NCBI GenBank assembly: GCA_021776095.1
Contig: JAJFGO010000121.1
Location: forward strand, 1 to 63,249
From: Kiloniellaceae bacterium
GTDB lineage: Bacteria; Pseudomonadota; Alphaproteobacteria; Kiloniellales; J153
DNA length: 63,249 nt
Reading direction: 5' to 3'
The notes beneath the pieces are model-generated. The model was not told the DNA's origin. It saw nothing but the letters and a program-made list of their open reading frames with translations, and did no database searches. Below are positions 7,457 through 16,254 of the stretch, piece after piece; within the stretch, counting starts at the first letter, position 1, and every line of letters begins with the position of its first letter. Both the position numbers and the translations under genes were made by a program.

Positions 7457-8263
7457 ATGCGGCACCTGGTTCGTATGGTGGCGACGCTGGGGGTTATCCT
7501 TGGCCTAACGTCACTTTTTGGGGCGGTGGCCCAGGCCCAAACACCTGGTCTGATTGCCGGTTCTCCTCATGATCTGTCGGGGCTGACGACCGCTACCGAC
7601 GAGGTCTGCGTATTCTGCCACACGCCTCACCAAGCGCAGAGCCAAAGCGCCATCGAGGCACCCTTGTGGAACAAGGGCATTCCTAATGCGGCGACGTTCA
7701 CTACCTACGACAGCACGACTATCGACGGCACCATTCTCACTCTTGGCTCCGTCTCCATCGCATGTCTAAGTTGCCATGACGGCAGCCAGGCTATGGACGT
7801 CGTGATCAATGCGCCCGGCTCGCGCGGCGTTGTGCCGACAGTTGGCGCGGAGCTCGATGCACTGGCGATCGGCGCCATCGGTACGATCACCGGAACCGCG
7901 GGCGATCTTGGTACCGACCTGACGAACGACCATCCGATCGGTGTCCAGTACGGCGGATTCGACCCCGGCACGGGTCAGATCGATCCGGATTTCGCTGGCG
8001 GTGCCAACCTGCAGACCGCGAACATAAATGGGCAGGACGTTTGGTGGCTTAACACGACCGGCGGTCCGGCAACTCGCGATAAAAACGACGTGATCCTGTA
8101 CACCCGCCTCAATGGCGCGACTCCGGAACCGTTCGTCGAGTGCGGAAGCTGTCACGATCCGCATCAAGGCGCCGGTGTCGGCACTGGGGCAGGTACCGCT
8201 GTGAACTTCATGCGCATCGCCAACACCAGCAGCGATCTATGCCTGACCTGTCACGTCAAGTAG
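7457..8263 (+). CDS. Secreted tetraheme cytochrome c, candidate surface/filament cytochrome (copy 1)
   Basis: The 268-residue protein has a Sec signal peptide ending AQA near residue 27 and four CxxCH sites: CVFCH (51-55), CLSCH (103-107), CGSCH (229-233) and CLTCH (262-266). Outside the signal peptide it has exactly four further histidines (H38, H58, H159, H236), in PHDL, CHTPH, NDHP and CHDPH. All four hemes could therefore be bis-His ligated. The ATG follows a GGAGG ribosome site (7447-7451). The second tetraheme gene follows after about 180 nt. The motif set belongs to the doubled-CXXCH family that includes Geobacter surface cytochromes; an OmcE-like filament role is an inference. Confidence 0.88.
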   Translation: MRHLVRMVATLGVILGLTSLFGAVAQAQTPGLIAGSPHDLSGLTTATDEVCVFCHTPHQAQSQSAIEAPLWNKGIPNAATFTTYDSTTIDGTILTLGSVSIACLSCHDGSQAMDVVINAPGSRGVVPTVGAELDALAIGAIGTITGTAGDLGTDLTNDHPIGVQYGGFDPGTGQIDPDFAGGANLQTANINGQDVWWLNTTGGPATRDKNDVILYTRLNGATPEPFVECGSCHDPHQGAGVGTGAGTAVNFMRIANTSSDLCLTCHVK

Positions 8264-8445
8264 GTGGGCGAAAGATCTAGGATCTAGGATGCCACCTTGA
8301 CCACGAGCCACGAGGCATGTGCGTCCAGTTCGAAAGTTCGCTGGGCCTCCGGGGGGCTGGATTCTGCGGATAACGCGGTCCAGCCCCCGCTTTGCTCCCG
8401 GCCCGTGATCACAATGGTTCTCGGCATTTTCGGGACAGTCGCTCG

Positions 8446-9252
8446 ATGCGCAGCAGACAGCCGGATCCGGTATCTCTCGCTTTCTTCTCGCTCGCCAATG
8501 GCATGCTGCGTGCCTGGCTTCTCACGCTGTCCATCTTGATCTTGAACCTCATCCCGGGCCCGTCGCGGGCCCAAGGCATTGATGCCACCGTGCATGATTT
8601 GACCGGCGGCGGCATCAGCGAGACCTGCGTATTTTGCCACACCCCCCATGCGGCGAACACAAACGTGGAAGCGCCACTTTGGAATAAGCCGGCGTCCAGT
8701 GCCAGTTACACGCTCTACGATAGCACGACGATTGACGGCACTGTCCTGGCCGTCGGCTCGGTGTCCGTTGCCTGTCTGTCGTGTCACGATGGAACCCAAT
8801 CGACGGACGTTGTGATAAACGCACCCGGGTCGCGCGGGGTCGATATCAACGGGGTCGCGCTACGCGGCGGCAACCGGTTCCTAGACGATCCCAGCAAGCC
8901 GGATTTCCTGGGAACGGACCTGACTGACGATCACCCCATCGGTATTCAGTACGGCGGCTTCGTCGTCAACGGCAGCAAAATCGACCCGGATTTCGTCGGA
9001 ATCGGTGAGGGGCTAAGCACCTCTAATATCAATGGCCAGCTCCGCTGGTGGGTGGATACCGGTGCCACCGGCGGCAGCCCTGGCGTGCGCGACAAAACGG
9101 ACATGGTCTTGTATTCGCGCGACAATGGCGGCGCGGTTCAGCCATTCGTCGAATGTGCCACCTGCCACGACCCTCATACCGACCAAGACGAAACTTTCCT
9201 CCGCATCGCAAATACGGGAAGCCAGGTATGCGTAACTTGCCACGTAAAGTAA
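8446..9252 (+). CDS. Secreted tetraheme cytochrome c (copy 2, paralog of 7457-8263)
   Basis: From the ATG at 8446 the product is 268 residues, the same length as its neighbour; an ATG at 8503 at the hydrophobic segment is also possible. It keeps CVFCH, CLSCH, CATCH and CVTCH, the four extra mature-region histidines (VHDL, CHTPH, DDHP, CHDPH), the PLWNK motif, the TTIDGT strand and the GTDLTDDHPIG loop. The spacing between the heme pairs differs slightly. Its stop is 2 nt from the ATG of the PPIase-like chaperone, so the two are translationally coupled. Confidence 0.87.
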   Translation: MRSRQPDPVSLAFFSLANGMLRAWLLTLSILILNLIPGPSRAQGIDATVHDLTGGGISETCVFCHTPHAANTNVEAPLWNKPASSASYTLYDSTTIDGTVLAVGSVSVACLSCHDGTQSTDVVINAPGSRGVDINGVALRGGNRFLDDPSKPDFLGTDLTDDHPIGIQYGGFVVNGSKIDPDFVGIGEGLSTSNINGQLRWWVDTGATGGSPGVRDKTDMVLYSRDNGGAVQPFVECATCHDPHTDQDETFLRIANTGSQVCVTCHVK

Positions 9253-9254
9253 CC

Positions 9255-10340
9255 ATGATTCGTCGTTGTAGAAATATGCCGACTGGAGCCGCGGTACTGG
9301 CAAACTCGGCCGGTCATTCCGGGCAGCTATGGAACAAGCTGGGTATCGCGGCCTCGTGGATCGGACTATTCGTTCTGGGTGCCGGCGCTCTCGGTCTAGA
9401 ACCGGCCAAGGCGCAAGGTGCGCCTATTAGTCCGCCGGGCGTCGTCGCGCTTGTCGACGGGCAGCCCATTTCGCTCGGGGACTTCTCCGCCTATTTTCAG
9501 CGCTATAAGCGTCAGAAACTCTACCACGGTGGGTCGCCGGAACGGACTCGAGAACTTCGATCGGAAGCCCTGGAGCAAATGATCCTCGAACGCCTGGTAT
9601 CGCGGGAGATTGAGCGACGGGAAATCGGTGGTAATCAGCGGGCCGTGGAACAACAGATCGCGGCATTAAAGCAGCGTTATGGGGAGAGCGATCGCTGGGC
9701 CGAGGTCGAGGCGAACCTACCCGCGCTGCGCCAGCACTTGTACGAAAAATCCAGATCAGAAGTTTTGCGGGCGAAAATCGAAGAAACCGCCGAACCTGAT
9801 GAAGCTGATTTAGCGGACTTCTACGAGGGCAATATTGGCCTCTTCACAGAGCCTCAGGCGTGGTCTCTGGCGCTCATCCTCGTGGGTGTGCTGCCCACGG
9901 CGGTTTCGGAAGAGTGGCAAGTGGCCGAGAAGAAGAGCCAGGACCTCTATGCGGAAATTGTGCGCGGAGCCGATTTCGGGGTGATCGCCAAGGCGAATTC
10001 ATCCCATGCGTCGGCGGCATCGGATGGTTCTCTGGGCTTGGTCCATAAGGGACAGCTGGCGCCGGAAATTGAATTGGCGCTGGAGGGGGTATCTGTGGGC
10101 GGGGCCACACCGCCAATCAAGGTCCTCGAAGGTTACGCCTTGTTCGAAAAGCAAGGCGTGCGGCCCGCTAAGGTTCAGCCGTTCGCTCAGGTGAGAGAGC
10201 GGGTGCGCGGACTGTATTTGCGGGAGCGACGCAAACAACAATGGGACCAATTCACGGAGAGTCTCAAAGTTAACGCGCAGATAACGGTCCACGAATGGGG
10301 AGATGCGGCTGAGCAGGAAGGGGCTAACCCTCCCAAGTAA
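9255..10340 (+). CDS. SurA/PpiC-like periplasmic peptidyl-prolyl isomerase chaperone
   Basis: The 361-residue product has an N-terminal hydrophobic signal (GIAASWIGLFVLGAGALGLEP, AKAQ), a helical SurA_N-like region (VALVDGQPISLGDF, EQMILERLVSREIERREI) and a parvulin-like domain around 215-320 (SDGSLGLVHKGQLAPEIELAL). Such proteins escort outer-membrane proteins through the periplasm. It lies between two tetraheme cytochromes and a predicted outer-membrane barrel, and overlaps the barrel gene by 38 nt. A dedicated folding or export factor for either is likely. The start at 9255 follows the preceding stop by 2 nt. Confidence 0.82.
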   Translation: MIRRCRNMPTGAAVLANSAGHSGQLWNKLGIAASWIGLFVLGAGALGLEPAKAQGAPISPPGVVALVDGQPISLGDFSAYFQRYKRQKLYHGGSPERTRELRSEALEQMILERLVSREIERREIGGNQRAVEQQIAALKQRYGESDRWAEVEANLPALRQHLYEKSRSEVLRAKIEETAEPDEADLADFYEGNIGLFTEPQAWSLALILVGVLPTAVSEEWQVAEKKSQDLYAEIVRGADFGVIAKANSSHASAASDGSLGLVHKGQLAPEIELALEGVSVGGATPPIKVLEGYALFEKQGVRPAKVQPFAQVRERVRGLYLRERRKQQWDQFTESLKVNAQITVHEWGDAAEQEGANPPK

Positions 10341-12186
10341 GGCGACATGGCGATCTGGGACGGCTTGGCGAAAGATTTGGCGGTGGCTATGGACTGTGCC
10401 GGCGATCGCGGTTACGGCTGGCGCCTGTGCGCCTGGCGAGGGCCTGGAAGTCCCACCGGTCAGCTATTCTGGGTCGATCAGCGAAACGTTCCGCACCCGG
10501 GAAACCGGCGACGAGCCGCGACTTTACACCAACCAGGTCAATACCAACGCCGATTTGAAGAGCTACATTTGGCAACCGTGGTTCATCACAGTTGACGGAG
10601 GTGCGGAAGTGGTAACCGAACTGGAGCGGGGAGGGACGACCGGAGATTCCGACAGCCTCTTGCTTGGTGGGGATTTGAGTCTCGGCATTCTGCCGGTTAG
10701 CCGGTATCCGACAACCCTCACCTATAGCCATATGGACAGCCAAATCGACGGGACCACTGGGGGGTCCGATTTTGTCCGGGACCGGGTCGGGATCAATTCC
10801 ACCGCGATCATTTCCAGCAGCCTGCGTACCGTACAATCCGCTTCGTATGAAGTGGTGGATCAGCCGGACTTTGGCTCGGAAGAGCGCCAAGAAGCCGCGC
10901 TATCGGTCGACAAGACCTTCGATACGGATCGCATGGGGTTGGATCTACGATACGAGGGCATATCTTTCGATTCCCTCGACGATGAAGACATAGAGGAGAC
11001 GGATGTCGTCGCATCCCTTCGTTATGACGGGGTGTACTTCGAAGATATCAAATCGCAGTCGACCTCAACAGCCATCTATTCGGATGAAGACACCGACACC
11101 CAAGACCTGAACGAAGTTTCCGTTCAGGGCACAACGACGGCGCAATGGCGCCCGAAGGAACAACCCTTCACGGTGAACGGGGCTATTCGGACCTTAGCCG
11201 AAGACATCGATTTGCGGACGTCCAATGGCGAGGGGCAAAGCAACACAACCGAGACCGAGCGCTTGTTGAGCGTTGGAACTCTAGGCCTCAATTACCCAGT
11301 GACTCGGCAACTCACCACGAACTTTGGCCTAACCGCGGAAACGGAGTCCATTAACAGAGATTCGGGGGGGGGAACCAGTGAGCCAACCTCCGACAAGCAG
11401 TCTACCTACTCAACAAACCTTCTGGGCAATATCAACTACCAGTCCTTGCCGGAAGAGCTATATGGCTTTGACTGGCGCTGGGACGCGAGTGGCAGCGCGA
11501 ATGTCGGATACGACAGCACGACAGATTTAGAGGACACCGAGGCCGCGTCTTTAGGCCATGGCTTTCAAACGACACTCGAAAACCTCCCGCTAACCCCTGT
11601 TCAATTCGGATTTAGCCAGCAGGCGCTGGTACGCAGATCAAACGAGGAAGGAACGGTACCGTCGCTTTTCCATAGCACCAGCCTAACTCATCGAAGTTTC
11701 GAGGGCGGCGTCTCTACGTTTGCCCGCCTTTCGTTTTCCGATCGGCGGGAAATCGCGGTCACTGATGCGGACGAGTTCCAGATCGCGCAATTGCAGCTCG
11801 ACCGGCAGGCGGAGATCGATATTCGCCGCCAATGGTTTGCGAACCTATCACTTCAGATCACGCGGCAAAGGACGGGGGCATCCGGGCCCGAAGTGAACGC
11901 TTCCGCGGACGGAACCATCTCTTACCGCGAACGGGATCTATTTTCGGTATCCAATCTCTCGTTCCTTTCCGAATTGATGGCCAGCGCCCTCGGCTTGGAA
12001 GAGTTCATATCCGAAAGCGACCGGAATATCGAGACCGAGGAATTTCGCACCGAATGGCGGAATCTGGTGGAGTATCGGATCGGGCGAGTCATTACCAGTT
12101 TGGAGGGATCGATCTTCCGGGAGGACGAGGAGCTCGGCAATATGGTGATGTTTCGGATTAGGAGAGATTTCGGCGGCAACTTTTGA
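10303..12186 (+). CDS. Outer-membrane beta-barrel (porin-like) of the cytochrome conduit
   Basis: The 627-residue protein has a basic N-terminus and a hydrophobic signal (LWTVPAIAVTAGACA). It then has many alternating amphipathic strands rich in Ser, Thr, Asp and Glu, with no long hydrophobic helices. It ends in phenylalanine (RRDFGGNF), the usual terminal signal for BAM-assembled barrels. Porin-cytochrome conduits (MtrB, PioB, OmbB) have this design but diverge strongly in sequence. Its position directly after two surface-type cytochromes and a PPIase supports a conduit role. The exact start is uncertain because it overlaps the chaperone gene. Confidence 0.75.
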   Translation: MRLSRKGLTLPSKATWRSGTAWRKIWRWLWTVPAIAVTAGACAPGEGLEVPPVSYSGSISETFRTRETGDEPRLYTNQVNTNADLKSYIWQPWFITVDGGAEVVTELERGGTTGDSDSLLLGGDLSLGILPVSRYPTTLTYSHMDSQIDGTTGGSDFVRDRVGINSTAIISSSLRTVQSASYEVVDQPDFGSEERQEAALSVDKTFDTDRMGLDLRYEGISFDSLDDEDIEETDVVASLRYDGVYFEDIKSQSTSTAIYSDEDTDTQDLNEVSVQGTTTAQWRPKEQPFTVNGAIRTLAEDIDLRTSNGEGQSNTTETERLLSVGTLGLNYPVTRQLTTNFGLTAETESINRDSGGGTSEPTSDKQSTYSTNLLGNINYQSLPEELYGFDWRWDASGSANVGYDSTTDLEDTEAASLGHGFQTTLENLPLTPVQFGFSQQALVRRSNEEGTVPSLFHSTSLTHRSFEGGVSTFARLSFSDRREIAVTDADEFQIAQLQLDRQAEIDIRRQWFANLSLQITRQRTGASGPEVNASADGTISYRERDLFSVSNLSFLSELMASALGLEEFISESDRNIETEEFRTEWRNLVEYRIGRVITSLEGSIFREDEELGNMVMFRIRRDFGGNF

Positions 12187-12312
12187 TGGGACAAACTTAA
12201 GCTAAAGATCTTAAGCACGCGAGCCTGCCTCGCGCGCTCAAATAAATGAACGGAATGCACGTAGACCGCCGGGTCAAGTCACCGGTCTGATAGGCGAGGA
12301 AAAGACAAGGAA

Positions 12313-12735
12313 ATGCCCCTGAAACCCATGCTCGCGGCCGGTGTTGGCCTCTTAGTCGCAGGGCTCATTGCCTTCGCGCTTGTGAACGTGCCGCCCGGTG
12401 ATGCTCAGGCCGAATATGGCGATGTCGTCATCAATAACTACTCGGACGACGCCGGGATGCGTCCGGTGGTCTTTCCCCACTGGTTCCATCGCATCAGGTT
12501 CCGCTGCAATGTCTGTCACGCCGAGCTCGGCTTTGAGTTCAAGGCCGGTAGTAACGACATAAATATGTTGAAGATCTTCGACGGCGAGTTCTGCGGCGCT
12601 TGTCACAATAATGAAATCGCTTGGGGCGTGGAGAATTGCGTGCTGTGCCACTCCGGTATGCCCGGTATGCGCACGCGAGTACACCATAGTACCAGCGACC
12701 GCTTGGTCGCGCCGCCTACAGCGGGAAGGCAATAA
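12313..12735 (+). CDS. Triheme c7-like periplasmic cytochrome (copy 1)
   Basis: The 140-residue protein has an N-terminal membrane/signal helix and three CxxCH motifs (CNVCH, CGACH, CVLCH). Conserved signatures are AEYGDVV, VFPHWFHRIRFRC and FCGACHNNEIAW. It is strikingly similar to the protein at 29295-29702. Small c7/c3-type triheme proteins act as periplasmic electron shuttles. It pairs with the triheme protein at 12770-13507 just as the second copy pairs with 28660-29298, but in the opposite order. About 125 nt of non-coding DNA precede it, with a palindromic CTTAAG pair (12196-12201 and 12210-12215). Confidence 0.85.
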   Translation: MPLKPMLAAGVGLLVAGLIAFALVNVPPGDAQAEYGDVVINNYSDDAGMRPVVFPHWFHRIRFRCNVCHAELGFEFKAGSNDINMLKIFDGEFCGACHNNEIAWGVENCVLCHSGMPGMRTRVHHSTSDRLVAPPTAGRQ

Positions 12736-12769
12736 GCATGCGGAATTGGCGGACAACGGCGGGTGCGGC

Positions 12770-13507
12770 ATGACCGACATCAAGAGGCTAACGCTATTGG
12801 CTGTCACTGTCTTGTTGACCGGCGCGGCCGCGCTGGTGACGGCCGGCATGGCCGTGACCGGACTGGCCGGTACGAAGCGGCCCGACCTCCAGGCACCGCC
12901 TGTCCAGATTGCGCAGGCAGAGACAACGAAGCCGCGGGCCAAGAAACCCAGCGCCGCCAATACTTTCAACCGCTTGATGAAAAAGCCGGCTTCGGCGCCG
13001 CATGCGGCACCCGCGGATGACGGCATCCACGACCCGGAAAACTCCGGGACTCATCTTCTGCAGTGGCCCTCGGAGGCCTTTCAGAGCTTCCCGGGAACGA
13101 ATGACGGCAACAGGGTAGATTGGGTCAAAGCCCTGACGGAGGGCTTGATTGCCCCCAGGTACGAATTGGAGGATCCCGAATCCGAGGCCTTCACGATGGA
13201 CTTGGTCATTGTCCGCGAAGTGAAGGGCAGCATGCCGGATGTCGTGTATCCGCATCAACAGCATACGGAATGGCTCGATTGCACCAACTGCCACGACGAG
13301 ATCTTCGTTCCGGCCAAGGGTGAGAACCAGATTAGCATGGCGGCGATCCTGCTGGGTCAAAAGTGCGGAGTTTGCCACGGTAAGGTCGCCTTCCCGGTAA
13401 CGGACTGCCGCCGTTGCCATTCTAAACCGAAAACGATCGAGCAATTGCGCGCTTTGGCGAACCGGTCGGCTTGGCCGGCCAAGAGCGAGGCCGCGAAGAA
13501 ACAATAG
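12770..13507 (+). CDS. Triheme c-type cytochrome with long N-terminal extension (copy 1)
   Basis: The 245-residue product starts at the ATG at 12770, has an N-terminal membrane/signal segment (LTLLAVTVLLTGAAALVTAG), a low-complexity Pro/Ala/Lys linker and a C-terminal triheme module with CTNCH, CGVCH and CRRCH. The core (VVYPHQQHTEWLDCTNCHDE) matches 28660-29298. It follows the c7-like gene by 34 nt. Probably a periplasmic electron carrier tethered to the inner membrane. Confidence 0.82.
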   Translation: MTDIKRLTLLAVTVLLTGAAALVTAGMAVTGLAGTKRPDLQAPPVQIAQAETTKPRAKKPSAANTFNRLMKKPASAPHAAPADDGIHDPENSGTHLLQWPSEAFQSFPGTNDGNRVDWVKALTEGLIAPRYELEDPESEAFTMDLVIVREVKGSMPDVVYPHQQHTEWLDCTNCHDEIFVPAKGENQISMAAILLGQKCGVCHGKVAFPVTDCRRCHSKPKTIEQLRALANRSAWPAKSEAAKKQ

Positions 13508-13538
13508 CCGGCGGGAAAGGTCACGAAGAGGGATGTTT

Positions 13539-14438
13539 ATGGGGACGCCGCGATTGACAATAGGAGGCCTGGCGCTTCTGTCGTGCCTATTTGTATCCGT
13601 GAGTGCCTCTGCACCGGCGGTCGCCCAGTCGGCCCAGCGGGTCCCGGTCGAGCAAGTCTCGACCGAGCAAAAAGCGCGCTTCGTTGAGAACCTGGTGACC
13701 CGATCGGTCTCCGCGCAAACAATTGAGGGGAGCGGCGACGAAGAGGCCAAGCGGAAACTGGCTGAAGCCAGATCTCTCGTCGATCTGGCAAAGGCAAATT
13801 TGGCGAAGGGCCGGGCGGAAGATGCCAACGAAAAGTTGGATCAGGCCCTTCGCTTGGTCAATGCCGAGGCCCGCCGCCTATCCCAGAGTGAGGTGAAGGG
13901 CGCGCGGCAAAAAGACGAATACGACCGTCGGCAGCATGCGGTGCGCACCTTTCTGACGGCCTATGACCGGGTTGCGCGCGACAAGGAGTTGAGTTCGGGC
14001 GCCACGGCCCAGATGGCGAAAATCAGAGAGCTTATTAAAGGGGCGGAGGACTTGGCGCGGGACGGGCGCATGGATGACGCCAACGATACGCTCGAGAACG
14101 CCTATCGTATGGCACGGGGCGACATCCGGGAAATGCGCGATGGAGAGACACTGACCCGATCTCTCGATTTCACATCCCCTGAAGAGGAATACAGATACGA
14201 ACATGACCGAAACGACAGTCACATAATGTTACTGCAGTTCGCGATCAACGAGAAATCGCCACCGGCGTCGCGCTTGACCCGCATCGAACAACTCCGCCAG
14301 GAAGCCATGGTGGCCCGCGAAAAGGCCGAAGCGCAAGCCCGTGCAGGCGAGCCCGTTGTCGCGATCGAGGTCATCCTGCGCTCGACGGATACGCTCTTGA
14401 AGGCGATCCGCATGAGCGGGGTTTGGGTTCCGGGCTGA
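13539..14438 (+). CDS. Helical periplasmic protein of unknown function (copy 1)
   Basis: The ~299-residue protein has a Sec signal peptide (LLSCLFVSVSASAPAVAQ) and is otherwise almost entirely helical, with TPR-like stretches (AKANLAKGRAEDANEKLDQALRLV is split by charged turns). It carries a conserved signature near residue 210: LDFTSPEEEYRYEHDRNDS. The same signature recurs in the next gene (LDFETPADEYLYERKRNDS), so the two are paralogs. The ATG at 13539 suits the AGAGG ribosome site better than the one at 13533. I do not recognise a named family. No heme motifs; perhaps a scaffold for cytochromes. Confidence 0.7.
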   Translation: MGTPRLTIGGLALLSCLFVSVSASAPAVAQSAQRVPVEQVSTEQKARFVENLVTRSVSAQTIEGSGDEEAKRKLAEARSLVDLAKANLAKGRAEDANEKLDQALRLVNAEARRLSQSEVKGARQKDEYDRRQHAVRTFLTAYDRVARDKELSSGATAQMAKIRELIKGAEDLARDGRMDDANDTLENAYRMARGDIREMRDGETLTRSLDFTSPEEEYRYEHDRNDSHIMLLQFAINEKSPPASRLTRIEQLRQEAMVAREKAEAQARAGEPVVAIEVILRSTDTLLKAIRMSGVWVPG

Positions 14439-14445
14439 TCGTGCA

Positions 14446-15393
14446 ATGGTTATTCAGACGGCGACCATGGCTAGGGCGGAGGAATTTAGGTGCCCATGGC
14501 CGCGTTTCAGCGGGGGTGGAAGACGCCTCGCCCCACCTATTGCGGTGGTCCTTTTTACCTTACTTCTGGCACTCGCAGCCGCGGCGGACAGCACCCCGTC
14601 GCGGGCGGTGCTCGAACAAAAGATAAGACTGCTCGAGAGTTACTTTGCGTCGGCGACAGTGGCCCGGATCGGGGCATCGGACGATCCGCAGGCAAAGAAA
14701 CTTTTGGCGCAAGCCAAGAGCACGTTTGCCGAGGCGCGCGACGCGCTGACCAAAGGGGACATTGAGCGTTCGGCCCGTGGCTTGGACGAGGCTCTGCGCA
14801 AGGTATCGAATGCGGCAGGCGCCGTGACCCGGGCATCCCCGAAGCGGACGGCGGCGCAGGAAAAAGCCATTTACGAGCGCCTGCGCGGGCAGATCGAAAG
14901 TTACAGGAACGCCCTGGGGCGCGGCCTTTCAACCGGGGCGGGTGACGCCGGCACTATACGTGTCCAAGCCCGGCTGGATCAGATCTTGGAAGAGGCTGCC
15001 GGGCACGCTCAAGCAGGACGGTATCGGTTCGCGACGGAGTCCTTGACCGAAGCCTACCGCGCGGCAGTTGTCGCAATCGCGGCGCAACGCAAGGGCGAGA
15101 CAGCTGTCATCCGATTAGATTTCGAAACTCCGGCCGACGAGTATCTCTATGAGCGCAAGCGCAACGACAGTTACGAAATGCTGATCGGGATCATGATGAA
15201 TGAAAGGCAGGCTGTGACCGGCGGCCTCAAGGCGATGGTGGCGCGCATGATCGGCGAGAGCCGGGATCTACGGGACCGGGCGGACACGGCCGCCGGCGTG
15301 GGAGACTATCCGGACGCGATCGCCACGATGGAGGACGCGACCCGCCGCCTGGTCCGGGCGTTGCGGGCAGGCGGCCTGCCGGTTCCGGAATGA
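14446..15393 (+). CDS. Helical periplasmic protein of unknown function (copy 2)
   Basis: The 315-residue protein has an N-terminal hydrophobic segment (PIAVVLFTLLLALAAAADS) and then helices with the paired signature EYLYERKRNDSYEM shared with the preceding gene. Both end in a similar motif (LLKAIRMSGVWVPG versus LVRALRAGGLPVPE). The genes are 7 nt apart. No heme sites, no catalytic motif seen. Function unknown, but the duplication within a cytochrome operon suggests a structural or assembly role. Confidence 0.7.
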   Translation: MVIQTATMARAEEFRCPWPRFSGGGRRLAPPIAVVLFTLLLALAAAADSTPSRAVLEQKIRLLESYFASATVARIGASDDPQAKKLLAQAKSTFAEARDALTKGDIERSARGLDEALRKVSNAAGAVTRASPKRTAAQEKAIYERLRGQIESYRNALGRGLSTGAGDAGTIRVQARLDQILEEAAGHAQAGRYRFATESLTEAYRAAVVAIAAQRKGETAVIRLDFETPADEYLYERKRNDSYEMLIGIMMNERQAVTGGLKAMVARMIGESRDLRDRADTAAGVGDYPDAIATMEDATRRLVRALRAGGLPVPE

Positions 15394-15453
15394 GGGTAGG
15401 ATGACTGGCGGCTTAGTATATGGATCGCCCCCAACAGGTGGCGAGTCGGAGGA

Positions 15454-16254
15454 ATGAAGGCGATGAGACCTCCAAGATGGCGCTTTGCCAGCGCAGTTTT
15501 GACCTTGGTGCTCTGCGCTTTATGGTTGGTTCCGGTGGCGCAGGCCGAAATGACCTTTGGCGCCCTGATCAATACGGCGGGGCGGCAGCGTATGCTGACC
15601 CAGCGCATCGTCCTGAATTACGTACAGATTGGGCTCGGCGTGTTTCCAGAAAGGTCACGCGAACAACTAGCTCATGATGTGTCCCTGTTTTCCGAGCAGC
15701 TTGCCGAACTCAAGGCCGCCGCACCAGCAGTGGACATCATCGAGGCCCTGGATAACGTGGAGAGCCAGTGGCGGGATTTTCGGGCGACCGCGACCGTTCA
15801 GGTATCGCGTGCAGGGGCCAGGCGGCTGTTGTTCTGGAATGACGATCTGCTATTCGCCTCCAACAAGGTGGTTCAGCTTCTTCAAGACCTGTCCGGCGAA
15901 CCTTTCTCGCGTCTGGTTAATATTTCCGGGCGGCAGCGCATGCTCTGCCAGCGCATGGCCAAGTTCTATATGCTTCGGGAGTGGGGAATTGATACAATTA
16001 CGACGCGCGACGAGATGGAGCGGGCGCGCAACGAATTTGAAGGTGGCATGACGGCACTGTTGGAGGACCCGGAAACCGCCGAGGAAATCAGGAACGAACT
16101 CGATTCGGTTGCTATACAATGGGCTTGGTTCGAGAATGCGCTGACTTTGATGGATGAGGAAACCTTTCGCTTGATTGTCGCTGAATCGGGCCAAGCGATT
16201 CTCCAAAGCATGGAGCATGTAACTGCCCTCTACGAGCAGCATGCGGCGCGATGA
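15454..16254 (+). CDS. Stand-alone PilJ/NarX-type N-terminal sensor domain protein
   Basis: The 266-residue protein has a Sec signal peptide (ALWLVPVAQA) and two copies of the P-box-like motif of NarX/PilJ sensors, NTAGRQRMLTQRI and NISGRQRMLCQRM, each at the start of a four-helix bundle. In NarX and NarQ this motif binds nitrate; in PilJ-type chemoreceptors the ligand is generally unknown. There is no transmitter or chemotaxis domain, so it is a soluble periplasmic protein. It overlaps the next gene by 4 nt (ATGA). Confidence 0.78.
   Translation: MKAMRPPRWRFASAVLTLVLCALWLVPVAQAEMTFGALINTAGRQRMLTQRIVLNYVQIGLGVFPERSREQLAHDVSLFSEQLAELKAAAPAVDIIEALDNVESQWRDFRATATVQVSRAGARRLLFWNDDLLFASNKVVQLLQDLSGEPFSRLVNISGRQRMLCQRMAKFYMLREWGIDTITTRDEMERARNEFEGGMTALLEDPETAEEIRNELDSVAIQWAWFENALTLMDEETFRLIVAESGQAILQSMEHVTALYEQHAAR

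Noticed and set aside
12196-12215. PmrA-type CTTAAG box before the first triheme pair
   Set aside because: The two CTTAAG copies are 14 bp apart, not 11, and differ from the CTTACAA boxes; more likely part of a hairpin after the barrel gene.
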